NCBI GenBank assembly: GCA_026874595.1
Contig: CM049312.1
Location: 48,613,429-48,677,428, forward strand
Origin: Sipunculus nudus
Taxonomy: Eukaryota; Annelida; Sipuncula; Golfingiida; Sipunculidae
Direction of reading: 5' to 3'
Length of the DNA: 64,000 bases
The notes below the pieces were generated by a model. That model ran no database searches. It worked only from the letters and a program-made list of their open reading frames with translations, and was not told where the DNA came from. Positions within the stretch are counted from its first letter, which is position 1. Every line of letters begins with the position of its first letter. Of this stretch, positions 36,266 through 47,698 are shown piece by piece. Made by a program: the position numbers and the translations under genes.

Positions 36266-37155
36266 AGCAATTCAAGCGTCTGTGTTGTGACCATGTATAA
36301 AATTGGGTTGACGCATCTTCACCTATTGTTTTATGGAAATGTTACTAATTTTCCTTCCAGTAAAGCTTGATGAACATGATATGGTGAAAAAACGTTTCGT
36401 TCGTTTTATACAGAATGAAGATGCCGGGCTTTATTTTAACCACTGCATAGTTTCATTAATAGTGCTGTTCAACTGCATGTACATATATAGATATATCATA
36501 TGCGGCGGATGTATCAAGTTTTATGTCCACAGCCGGTGTGAATCTGTTCAAATTTGAAAAAAAATGCAACTTTACTTGTCAGCTTTACACAAAAGGTTGC
36601 GAAACTTTCTATGCAAATCCACATATTCATGAGTCCGTGAAACCTGTATATATATGGGTCAGGCTACTGAAAATGGCCCCAGCCAGTAATCAGAATGGAA
36701 GTAGATACAACACATGACATAGGCCTATATTTGTATCCTCATAATATTGCAATAGCCAATCTGCAGTATAGGCTAAAAATTAAGCCACTCCAGATTTGGC
36801 TTTTGTTTTAAATTTCATTTTGCACACTAAATATTTAGCCAGCTGATACCGTGTTTTGTTTATTTCCTGTATATCGTAAAAAATGTATTCTCGGACATCT
36901 TTTCATATAATATGCCGATGGCAAGGTGTGTAAATTTTACTAAATTACTAATTCCGTAAAATACTCTGATGGGTTACTTTAATTATTATATCTAGAAATA
37001 AATGATCAGTAAAATTAAATATAAAAATTAGTATAAGAACAACTCATCAAGGTTATCACCATAGTGCTCTTCAACAATGTGACCAGAATCATCTATATCC
37101 TTTGCAAATATTTTTCCATTCCATGTCCAAGCAGTTTGTACCTTGGGGTCATTTC

Positions 37156-37902
37156 TTACTCAATTTCATTTCTATTGAAAACCTGAACCAGTTCTTTACA
37201 CAAGTCATCGACTATCATGATCCCTGTATTTTTTAGTTGCTTTCTCTCTTTTTGTACTGCATTTCTATCATCTGTGTTCTTAAACCTCACTGTCATTGGT
37301 CTAGGTTTACTCTGCCTTTTCTTACCCACTCTGTGTGCAGTATCTGTTGCATGTGCTGGCATGACAATTCATATGCATTTTTTCATTGAGTAAGTTAACA
37401 ACTGTTTCTTTACAGTTTTCATCTCTCACTCCCTCTGTAAGACCAGTGATCCTGATGTTTAACCTACAAGAGTACTGCTCGTTGTTAACAGCCTGTACTT
37501 TTGCTTGAAGTGCTTTCTCTTTAGTGTCTTGAGATTCTTTTCTCAAGTCACTGTTTTCTTTTTCTAATTTGTCAACCTTTCTCTCTGAAGCATCTGTTCT
37601 AGTTTCCAGCTCAAACACTCTACCTTCTATTTTTCTCTATATATGTCTCTATTACAGCTTTGAATTCGTTTTTTATCTTTACTTTCAGTTGTACAAGCAT
37701 GTCACTAAGCACTTTTTCTGTTACCATTCCTTCTGCCATCTCTCTGTTTTTATTTTCACTGTCTTCACTACCCTTTTTCAAACAGTATTTAATTTTTTTA
37801 GATGAAAGGGGAGAACCCTGTGAGGATGAACTAGAAGTGCTTGAGGTACTAGACAATACAGACCTTAATCTTTTTCTGTCATCATCCCCAGAAATGCCAA
37901 TG
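37156..37902 (-). pseudogene. LINE ORF1-like RNA-binding protein, frameshifted
   Basis: Reads as a Ser-rich N-terminus (STSSTSSSSSQGS), then a heptad-rich coiled coil (VFELETRTDASERKVDKLEK and following), then CRLNIRITGLTEGV and, after another frame break near 37,345, AHRVGKKRQSKPRPMTVRF. The coiled coil plus LNIRITGL/RPMTVRF layout is that of L1-type ORF1 proteins, which package LINE RNA as trimers. Frameshifts near 37,620 and 37,345 inactivate it. Confidence 0.75.
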
Positions 37903-38071
37903 TGAAAACTTTCAGTAAATATTTGTTAATAACACAACAATCCTAAGAATATATGCAGGCCCAAATTTATAAGAAAGATTTACATTATATAAATCATTCT
38001 TGTGTATATTTTCCTCATTTCAACCAAACAAGTATAGAAAATTCACAACACTACAGGCCAGCTGCTTATTT

Positions 38072-38082
38072 ATAAGGGATGC
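38072..38082. repeat. Target-site duplication of the LINE, right
   Basis: ATAAGGGATGC, identical to 28,728-28,738. Confidence 0.8.
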
Positions 38083-39109
38083 TTATTTCCACTCTCCCTA
38101 ATGGTAAAGGCTTGTGCGGTCTGACCGTCCGAACTTTCTGGAAAAAAGACAATTTTTTTTCCATTTCAGTTATAAAGCAAGTCTATAAACATTACCTATA
38201 TTTATTGTTCACAAATTTTTATTTTGTGTGCAACTATATTATTGAGACATTAGGGGTACTAATCATACATTTATGCACTTGAAAAGGTTTAAGTTTTTAC
38301 ATTGACAGCCATTTTAAAGTTAAAAATTATTGAGTATGAAACATAAGTTTTAAACAATTATGATTTGCCAGAGTAAACACTGCTGTTAAATTACATTAAT
38401 ATTTGTGACCACGTTTTCAAGGACAAATAAAATGTACATTTCTGCGAATAGTTAAAAATTGTGGACTAGTTTGTTTAATAATTTTAAAGATTTATATATT
38501 AAGCAAGAGATCAAGCTTAAAGTAACTCAGATAGGCTGGTGATAAATGTTTTGACAACAACTGTTTCCTGGCTCAGTCATTATCAGTAGAGGGTTAGCAC
38601 CTGATCAGTGGGGCCAGTTAAGAGTCTGTCTCCATATGCGAAGACTAATGCCATGGTGTCAGGTCTTGGCTCAGTGCACAGGTAAAGTCCAGACAGTTGC
38701 ACTGGACCTGTACCCATGCACTACTATGGTTGGCTATTTCTTGAATTTATCCCATCACATTTTATCCAGAACAATTTGAATAACATGACTGCAGTGTAAA
38801 AATAAGTTAACTTTGTCTGAAAGAAAAACTAGAACTACAAAGAAACAGAAGTATTTCACTTAAGACAGTTGTCACCAGTTTTGGACATTAAGGGTAAGAT
38901 TAAATAACCATCTTATATAACATTCAGCCATTAGATCCTATATAGAGCTGATATTTCAAATTAATTTCTTAACTTACAATTATTTAACCTTATATCTTAT
39001 GTAGAGAGAATTTGGAAATAAGCATACTTTATTTCCATTCCCAAGGGGAGTGGAAATAAGCATCACTTATTTCCACTCCCCGGGGGAGTGGAAATAAGCA
39101 CTTCCAAAT
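38083..39109. repeat. Host repeat with TTATTTCCACTCC palindromes
   Basis: It starts TTATTTCCACTCTCCC, continuing the sequence cut by the LINE at 28,727. It ends with two palindromes, 39,028-39,059 and 39,067-39,097 (TTATTTCCACTCC facing GGAGTGGAAATAA). This suggests a ~1-kb element with these inverted ends whose interior is anonymous and AT-rich. No gene. Confidence 0.45.
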
Positions 39110-39117
39110 ATTTTATG

Positions 39118-39595
39118 GATTACGGTCGTAATGAGCGCGGTCGGGATGGGCGCGCGGTTCCTGGGCGTGGTCGGGCTGGGCGTGCCGGTTTATAAAAAGC
39201 GAGATTGGTGCTGCTGGGCATGGACGAGGCGGCTCTTATGAAATTTGAATATTACTTATTCCCTCAATATTGTTATATTACAACAGTTGGTTGACGATAA
39301 GTGGGTTTTTCATGAGCCGCACGTGAATACATTTCAATGTACGGTATATATACTAATTAACAACATTCCCAGGTTTGGACGACAAAAAATCGACCTTGAA
39401 CGCTATTTTTACACATCTAATTCTTGTTGCTGGACATTTATCGGATATAACAAAATTTTTGTTTCATAAAAAACGATATCAATACCAAACAACATTTGTT
39501 GATGTAAGCCAGCTTGTTACCTGTAGAAGTACGTCGAAGGAAGGGAACCTGCTCACTCGGAAGCCGACACCGATCATTTAGCTAATTAGTTAATT
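39118..39595 (+). repeat. Left terminal inverted repeat
   Basis: Pairs with 42,635-43,128. The outer end GATTACGGTCGTAATGAGCG adjoins ATTTTATG. It holds a fortuitous ORF whose peptide (DLERYFYTSNSCC) also appears, inverted, in the right arm. Confidence 0.8.
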
Positions 39596-39884
39596 ATTAA
39601 GCTTCAGATTGATTTATCATTTAAATGGGGGAAATTTTATAAAATGAGAGGAAATTCATTTTAATTATCATTTAATTATAATAGTTGAAATAAATATTTG
39701 ATTGAGAGATCATTAAAAATAAAGCGAGAGAGACAGAAAGAGTAGGAGAGACAGAAAGAAAGAGAGAAATATATAGGGGCAATTTATGGGGTCCGATTGA
39801 TTGATCATATAAATACATCAGTAAGAGAGAGGGAGTTATTATATAACATGAGAGAAATAGACCGATCATTTAAAATGAAAACAC

Positions 39885-39918
<34 letters not shown>

Positions 39919-40034
39919 GGGGGGGGATAAAAGGATGGACAGAAATACGGGACGATTTATAAAGGTTTAGATTGATTGGTCATTTAATTGAGGGAAAGTG
40001 AATAATTATATAAAAAGAGAGTAATATCATTGTA

Positions 40035-42323
40035 TCCCCAGACAAAGTCGGGGGATACTATGTTTTCATACCGGTCCCGCCGCCGCCGCCGCCGCATATA
40101 AATCTTGTTGGCGCGATAACTCAAAAAATATTTCACGGAACTTTACCAAACTTGGTATATGTATAGATATGGGTAAGAGGACGACGCCTATTTAAAATGA
40201 GGTCATGACCTTTACTAGGAGAGTGTCCTTGACCTTGAATAAGTCCAATTTTGGGGAAAATCACACAAATTCTTTAATATCTCAAGAAATCTTGCATGGA
40301 TTTATCCCAAAATCAAGTTGATTGAAGATCATGGATAGGGTTGTCATATTCCAGAAACTGGCGGCGCCACCTATTATTCTTTACTTGTTTTCGTGCCGTT
40401 TAATACCCCCAAAATTGCCACCTTACAGTACTGTGAGCATTATAAGTCAAAAAACCAATGGACAGATTTCTTTTATATTATGGATATACATAGGTATAGG
40501 TTATGGATGATGTTTATTTAAATTGGGGTCATGACCTTTCCTACGATAGTGGCCTTGACCTTGAATATTGCCATATATGGTGAAAATCACACACGTCTTA
40601 TGATATCTCCAGTGTTGATAGCCATATGGATTTCAAACATGACTTATGTATGGCCCACCACTAAAGTAAGAACCCTATAGGGTCATGAGGTCAAAGGTCA
40701 AGGTCACTGGACTGGCATTTTAAAAGATACTGTGGATGCATTTTAAGCCAAACTTTCATCCTAGGTCTTCCATCTTGAATATATAGCTCACTTGCCAATA
40801 GTGGATGATCCATATAAATTTTGGGGTCACAAGGTCAAAGGTCAAGGCCACAGGAGCTATCTGTCCAAAAATTAGTTTCTGGATGATCATTCCTGCTTTT
40901 ATTGATGTATGGATTTCAAACTTGACTTATATGTGTCCTATTGAAAAAGCAAGACTCCAGTTGATTTTGGGGTCATGAGGTCAAAGGTTAAGGTCACAGG
41001 ACACATCTTTAAAAAGATTGTGGATGCATTTTCAGCCAAACAATTCATCTCAGATCTTTCATCTTGCACATATAGTTCACCTGCCAAGAGTGGAAGACCC
41101 CTATCAATTTTGAGTTCACAAGGTCAAAGGTGAAGGTCACAGGAGCCATCTGTCCAAAAATTAGTTTCTGGATGATAATTCCTGCTTTTATTGATATATG
41201 GATTTCAAACTTGACTTGTATATGTCCTATTGAAAAAACAAAACCAAAATTGATGTTGGGGTCAAAGGTCAAGGTCACAGGACACATCTTTAAAAAGATT
41301 GTGGATGCATTTTCAGCCAAATATTTCATCTCAGATCTTTCATCTTGCACATATAGTTCACCTGCCAAGAGAGGAAGAACCCTATCAATTTTGAGGTCAC
41401 AAGGTCAAAGGTGAAGGTCACAGGAGTCATCTGTCCAAAAATTAGTTTCTGGATGATAATATCTTCTTTTATTGATGTATGGATTTCAAACTTGACTTGT
41501 ATTTGATCCATTGGAAAAGCAAGACCCGAATTGCTTTTGGGGTCATGAGGTCAAAGGTCAAGGTCACAGGAAACCTCTTTAAAAAGATTGTGGATGCATT
41601 TTCAGCCAAACAATTCATCTCAGAGCTTTCATCTTGCACATAAAGTTCACCTGCCAAGAGTGGAAGACCCCTATCAATTTTTTAGGTGAAGGTCGCAGGA
41701 GCCATCTGACCAAAAATTAGTTTCTGGATGATAAGATCTTCTTTTTTTGATGTATGGATTTCAAACTTGACTTGTATATGTCCCATTGGAAAAGCAAGAC
41801 CAAAATTGATTTTGGGGTCATGAGGTCAAAGGTCAAGGTCACAGGACACATCTTTAAAAAGATGTGGATGCATTTTCAGCCAAACATTTCATCTCAGATC
41901 TTTCATCTTGCACATATAGTTCACCTGCCAAGAGAGGAAGAACCCTATAAATTTTGTGGTCACAAGGTCAAAGGTGAAGGTCACAGGAGCCATCTGTCCA
42001 AAAATTAGTTTCTGGATGATAATATTTTCTTTCATTAATGTATGGATTTCAAACTTGACTTGTGTATGTCCTATTGGAAAAGCAAGACCAAAATTAATTC
42101 TGGGGTCATGAGGTCAAAGGACAAGGTCACAGGACACATCTTTAAAAAGATCAAGGTCACAGGACCAACATCTTCAACAAGATTGTTGATTGTTAGATGG
42201 AGGAAACAATAAATATGCCAAGTGTCAGTATATGCTGCTAAAAATGGGGGTCTATTCTTGAAGGGGGGGGGGGCTATTATGTCTGGGGATACTCTGGCAC
42301 CTGCGGTGCCAAGAAATGTCTAG
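40035..42323 (+). mobile_element. Canonical-type non-autonomous Helitron
   Basis: The 5' end is A|TCCCCAGACAAAG with a self-complementary TATCCCC...GGGGGATA. The 3' end has a GGCACC-tgc-GGTGCC hairpin (about 42,296-42,310), a 9-nt spacer and CTAG|T at 42,320-42,324. 5' TC, 3' hairpin plus CTRR, and an A|T insertion without duplication are the textbook Helitron ends. The interior is ~285-bp tandem repeats (ATTGTGGATGCATTTTCAGC near 41,021, 41,301, 41,588 and, variant, 41,865), each rich in AGGTCA direct repeats. It is nested in the long-TIR element. No replicase. Confidence 0.75.
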
Positions 42324-42634
42324 TTAAAAATTATCAAATCAGTTATAATAATTGAATTAAATATCTGATTGAGCGATCATTGAAAACAAAGCCAGAGAGA
42401 GTGAGAGAAAGACAGAGAGATATAAATATTTCATACTGAGTACTTCTGAAAGAAAAAAGAATTTCTGGCATTATCGCTCGTCACGATGCTGGCCGTCGTC
42501 AATGCAATCATGAATGTGTCTTCTGATAAATATTATTTATTTTGCTGGGGAAGTGCATGATTATGTATAATATTGCGAATGTTTGTAAAGACGAGTTTTT
42601 GCAGCTGTTTAAACAGCGTTGTAGGAAACCTCTG

Positions 42635-43128
42635 TGCCGCTAATTAAGTAATTAATCGGTGTTGGCTTCCGAGTGAACAGGTTTCCTTCCTTCGACGTAC
42701 TTCTACAGGTAACTGGGTTGCTTACATCAACAAATATTGTTTGGTACTGAAATCGTTTAAAATGGAACGAAATTGTGTTATATCCGATCAATGTCAAGCA
42801 ACAAGAATTAGATGTGTAAAAATAGCGTTCAAGGTCCATTTTTTGTCGTTAAAACCTGGAAATGTTGTCAATTTGTATATATTCCGTACATTGAAATGCA
42901 TTCACGTGCGGCTCATAAAAAAAACACTTATCGTCAACCAACTGTTGAAATATAAAAATATTGAGGGATTAAGTAATATCCAAATTTCATAAGAGCCGTC
43001 GCGTCCATGCCCAGCAGCACCATCTCGCTTTGTATAAATTAACCGGCACGCCCAGTACGACCACGCCAATCCCGACCACGCCCAGGAACCGCGCGCCCTT
43101 CCCGACCACGCTCATAACGACTGACACC
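42635..43128 (-). repeat. Right terminal inverted repeat
   Basis: Reverse-complement partner of 39,118-39,595. It ends CATAACGACTGACACC and is followed by ATTTTATG. Confidence 0.8.
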
Positions 43129-43136
43129 ATTTTATG

Positions 43137-45410
43137 ACCCAAGAGCAACCCCTCCCCCCTCCAATATAATAAATTGTATAACCAGTGTGCTCCATGCAGT
43201 TGTTTTTTTTTTCTTTAATGATATTTAAACTTATTCTGAGTACTCAAAGTTATATCAGTTGTTTTGTCATAAGCTGTGTAACCATAGATTTCTGGAATAT
43301 TAATTTAATTAAAATCAAATATATATTCTGTACTCCTTTTTTTAACCCTAGCCCATGCTAGATTTTAATTATCATCAGAGCTTGTAACCTGTATAATATA
43401 TGACTGGGTTAGTTATTATTCAATGTGATTTATGTGGGCATTAATATGCATTAATTAATATGTACCACCATATATTCAAGCTTATGTTAATAATAAATTT
43501 AAAGGTGAATATCAACAGAATGTCAGTAATAAATAAGTTATTAACAAGTTCAGTGTGTACATATACTGATAACTTTCATTTTTTTGTAAAGGTTTCTTAA
43601 AATAATTAAGCCATCAACAATATAAAAAAGAGAGGATCCCCAAGGAAAATGATCTGCAGTCTTTCTAAGGCCCATATAGGTGATAATACAGGGATAACCT
43701 TATGTGCCTAGAATGTTAAGGCAATATTTCAGCTTGGGAGACCTGTGAAGTCACAAGACATGAAAATACCAGAAGATCAATCTTTGAATGTATGGTTGAT
43801 TTTGTTAATTAATGGTTACATCAAATGTTAAAAGACCACAGTGTTTCTTGTGTTTAAATGTATAAAACAAAACTGCATGACAACAAATTTGCCAACACGG
43901 ATAAGGATGTGGGTACTTCTTTGTTTATTTTAAATTACCTGAAACATGTTTATGATGTTTGTTAGAATACATAGTCAAATGTATGAAATGCCTTATTATG
44001 AGTTGTGTAGTAAAGGTAGTAATGTGTTTACAGGAAAGGTTAAGCCTGTTTTGTTTACAGTTGATGGTCTTCTCAATTAATTTAGGTGGTTCCAGGGGAA
44101 ATCTAGTCAAATAATTTACACTGACAACCTTATTGTAGGTTCAAAGCCATTTCAGAATAATATAGTAGACATCACATTTTATGACATTCACATGGTGACC
44201 AATCATACACAATCATACAGGAAGGTTGTGCAACACTTGTTTTAAAACAGTTGAACATGAGATGCTTATTTTATTGTACATATTATTGTACATAATTTTA
44301 TTGTACATATTCAGAAAAGTAAAATTAATTAGTCTGATTCAAAACAATCGTATATTCTAGAGAAAAAGTTCTAAAGTATGGTATGATCACACACACACAT
44401 ATATAAACATACAAGTTTTTAATAAATATAAAATGTACATGGAAATTCATATCATTGAATGAGATATATATCACACTAAAATATTAGGGAAATATTGAAC
44501 TGTGAAAGCTGAGGGTTTACTTGTCATACGAACATGTTGACAGTGGATTATATCACTGACAAAGGAGAATTTTCTTTGTTCCAATGCTCCTGGGGCACTC
44601 CCATGCAGGCAAACACATTTCTTATGTATTAGATGTATTAGGTTTTTGATTTCTGCAGATCTGTTAACTACTGAAATTAGCCAAAATGAGCATTTATTTA
44701 AACACCATGTATAGAAAGATTTATCAGTGAATATTTTCATATATGCAACACTTTCTAGTTTAGTATATACCACAATAGTCTTAAGATTGAAATGATTTGC
44801 CATAAGCAAATTTATTTTGCCCCTGACATCAATGGACAATGTCACAAAAATTAAAAAATGAACATTAATTTAAGTGATTAACAGTCCGTACTCAGCAGTA
44901 ATGTCATCAGTTCAAACATCTTCTTCAAATAAAGATGATATAAGCTGACATGTTTGGTGCAAGCTGAACAATGTAGATTCTGTTTTTAGGCAAAATCCAA
45001 ATCCAAACAGGACTTTTATTTCTAAAAAGAAAGTTACAAACACATTGTGTATTCACTGAACAAAAACATAAATCGCATGAAAAATCTTAAAATGAATATC
45101 AATCTTTAATATCTGATGACCTATCTGAGAAAATTATATTCACTTTTAAAAATCAAAACAAAAAAGTGTGACGATAATATCAAATTAAAATAAAAAAAAT
45201 GTACTTTAACAATTTTTCTTTCACTCAACAATATCGGTAGACCATAAATAATATTAATATGTGAAAAGAAGTGATATTCTTACTCAGTAATGGGTCTTCC
45301 TTATAAATAATTTCTGCTTGAAAAGTAATTTTAACTAGAACTTGAAAATATGTTTATTCATAATTGCAAAAGTTTCACAGATTTGAATGGAACAAAGGAA
45401 TAAAGTATAA
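43137..45410. other. Unassigned AT-rich DNA
   Basis: No recognisable repeat end, RNA gene or domain. The longest ORF (minus, 44,471-44,845, 124 codons, starting MTLSIDVRGK) has no motif I can name and ordinary AT-driven composition, so it is not called as a gene. Confidence 0.4.
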
Positions 45411-47698
45411 CTAAGGACCCATGGGTCTCGACGCTCGGCTGCATTTGTCTATAAGGATATATGTTTATGAGGTTTTTCAAATTAATGGTCCTGTGATCAG
45501 TTTGAAGCCAAACTGTCTACCCAAACTGGAGTTATCATCCATTAACTAATTTGTGAATGGATGGGCCCTGTGACCTTAACCTTTGACCTAGTGACCCCAA
45601 AAATCAAAAGGAAACTTCCCCCATTGGCAGGTGCACCACATGTCGATAATGGAAGGATTGAGATGAAAAGCTTGTCTTAAAATGCATCCACAATCTTTCT
45701 AAAGTAGTGGGTCCTGTGACCCTGACCTTTGATCTCATGACCCCAGAATCAACAGCTCTTACTTTAGTGGTGCATATGTAAGTCGAGTTTGAAACCAATA
45801 TTTCAAACTAAACTGGTGTTATCATCTGGAAACTAATATGTGGACAGATGACCCCCATGACCTTGACCTTGTGACCCCAAAATCCATAAGTAACTTCCAC
45901 TATAGGCGGGTGAGCAACATCTGGAACATAGAAGGTTTGGGACAGAAAGTTTGGCTTAAAATACATCAAGAATCTTTTTAAAGAAGTGGGTCCTGTGAAC
46001 TTGACCTTTGGCCTTATGACCCCAAAATCAAAAGGGTTCTTATATTATTGTTGGGTCATATATAAGTCTAAATTGAAACCAATATGTCCATCCAAATTGG
46101 AGTTATCATCCAGAAACAAATATGTGGACAGATGGGCCCCTGTGACCATGACCTTTGACCTTGTGGCCCCCAAATCAATCAGGTTCTTTCCCTATTGGCA
46201 GCTCAGCTATATGTGCAAGTTGGAAGGTTTGGGATGAAAAGTTTGGCTAAAAATGCATCCACAATCTTTCTAAATAAGTGGGTACTGTGACCTTTACCTT
46301 TGACCTCATGACCCAAAAAATGAACAGAATCTTCCCCTATTGGCAGATTAGCAATATCTTGAAGATGGAAGGTATGGGATGAATAGTTTGGCTTTAAATG
46401 CATATGCATTCTTTTTAAAGAAATGAGTCCTGTGACCTTGACTTGTGACCGTTGGACCCCAAAATCGACACGGTTCTTACTTTAGTGGCGAGTCATATAT
46501 AAGTTAAGTTTGAAACCAATATGTCAAACATAACTGGAGTTATTATCTGGAAACTATTTTGTGAATAGATGGCCCCTGTGACCTTTACCTTTGACCCCAA
46601 ATTCATTTATGCTCTCCCCATACTGACAAGTAAGCTAAGTGCGCAAAATGGACAGTTTGGGATGAAAAGCTTGGCTTAAAATACAGCCATAATCTTTTTA
46701 AATAAGTGAGTCCTGTGACCTTGACCTTTGACCTCCTGACCCCAAAATCATATAGGTTCTTGCTTTAGTGGTGGGCCATTAGACAAGCATAGGTCCCTAT
46801 AATTTTGTCTGTTTCTTATTTTCAATAAATATACCCCAAGTAAAAGCAACCCCTATACTGGTACTCTGTTGACCCTATGTCCAGCTGCCCTGCTGCTACC
46901 ATGACATGTTCCAGTACTTTACAATTATCACTACAGGTGGCGTCTGTGTGCTCAATTATAGAGGATTCTCATGTGGTCCTTACCCCTTAGTGATAGTGGG
47001 GCCCCCAGGAGAAAGAAAGTAAACTATTTGCACCCCACAGAAGGAACCAATACATGAATTATAAAATGATCACTGAACATTAATAAACGTGATAAAAAAA
47101 ATATTCCTCGACCTGTTGCAGGTCTATGGGGCCATATGCAAGTCAAGTTTGAAATCCATAAGTCAATACAACCTTGAGTGATCATCTGGAAACAAATTTG
47201 TGTGGATGGACAGACAGACAGACAGGGCGATTACTATATGACATCCACTTGTGATCAATACACACACCAGGTTTTGGGACACTAGATGTAATTACAGCTG
47301 AGAAACTGACATGAAAAAAAAAAAAAATATTCGTTAAAATAACAAAAAATACAGGTGGCGCCAACACTTTTTGGGAACTGACAAAACTAGTCATGGTCAA
47401 TATTCAAGGCAAGATTCATGACAATCATGCATTAATTATCAAGATATTGGAGGTTTTGTATTATATTTTTGATTATTCTGGGGGGGGGGGGGGTACTTTC
47501 AATCCCCATAGCTCGGCGGATATAGGTCACAGTGACCTAATTTCAGGTTTCCAAGGAGATTTTTTATTGACCTCCTTGGATGTTCACTTAGAAATTTCTA
47601 GAATCAGCAGTTACGATTTGTGCCCTGCTAACGGCCGGACGGACGGACAAAGCGCCATTCCTATACCTCAGTTGACTTACAGTCAGCTGAGCTAAAAA
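45411..47698 (+). mobile_element. Helitron-like element, copy 4
   Basis: The 5' end CTAAGGACCCATGGGTC...GACGCTCGGCTG matches the other copies; the 3' end is a GGACGG tract, the palindrome at 47,665-47,693 and AAAAA. The flanks rebuild to ...AGTATAA|TGAAAT..., again A|T. The 5' part (45,540-46,790) holds ~260-bp repeats with TGACCTTGACC blocks, that is, AGGTCA repeats on the minus strand, related to the interior of the Helitron at 40 kb but inverted. The 3' part (47,350-47,620) is one unit of array C, including its G-tract. No coding capacity. Confidence 0.75.
47665..47698 (+). repeat. 3' terminal palindrome of copy 4
   Basis: ACCTCAGTTGACT, TAC, AGTCAGCTGAGCT, then AAAAA|T. It carries two mismatched positions in the left arm compared with copies 1 and 2. 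Confidence 0.75.

Larger units (their letters stand above)
34713..37150. other. Region between LINE ORF1 and ORF2
   Basis: About 2.4 kb with no LINE protein similarity; it likely holds one or more insertions. It includes a TA microsatellite (35,405-35,471) and a ~260-bp foldback (36,008-36,265). GCAGGCCCAAAT appears near both 34,880 (reverse) and 37,954. No gene is seen. Confidence 0.4.
28739..38071 (-). mobile_element. Tx1/L1-like LINE, near full length, with insertions
   Basis: The element carries an ORF1-like coiled-coil protein (37.2-37.9 kb) and ORF2 with endonuclease, RT and a Cys-rich C-terminus (34.7-29.1 kb). An 11-bp direct repeat ATAAGGGATGC flanks it at 28,728-28,738 and 38,072-38,082. 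The left end starts ATTTTTTTT, that is, an A-tail on the minus strand. Removing the Helitron-like insertion (30,445-32,313) leaves about 7.5 kb. About 2.4 kb lies between ORF1 and ORF2, more than expected, and includes a foldback element. All ORFs are frameshifted. Confidence 0.8.
39118..43128. mobile_element. DNA element with ~480-bp terminal inverted repeats
   Basis: The left arm (39,118 to about 39,595) and right arm (about 42,635-43,128) are diverged inverted copies: GTCGTAATGAGCG against GTCGTTATGAGCG, GGGCGCGCGGTTCCTGGGCG, CATGAGCCGCACGTGAATAC-like, and GTAGAAGTACGTCGAAGGAA are paired. The sequence ATTTTATG flanks both outer ends (39,110-39,117 and 43,129-43,136), an 8-bp target duplication. 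Between the arms are GAGA-rich repeats (a ~90-bp block near 39,670 recurs near 42,340) and a nested Helitron (40,035-42,323). Without that insertion it is about 1.7 kb. No transposase is seen; the superfamily is unknown. Confidence 0.75.

Noticed and set aside
44471-44845. 124-codon minus-strand ORF
   Set aside because: No recognisable motif, no neighbouring gene structure, and AT-rich surroundings where such ORFs arise by chance.
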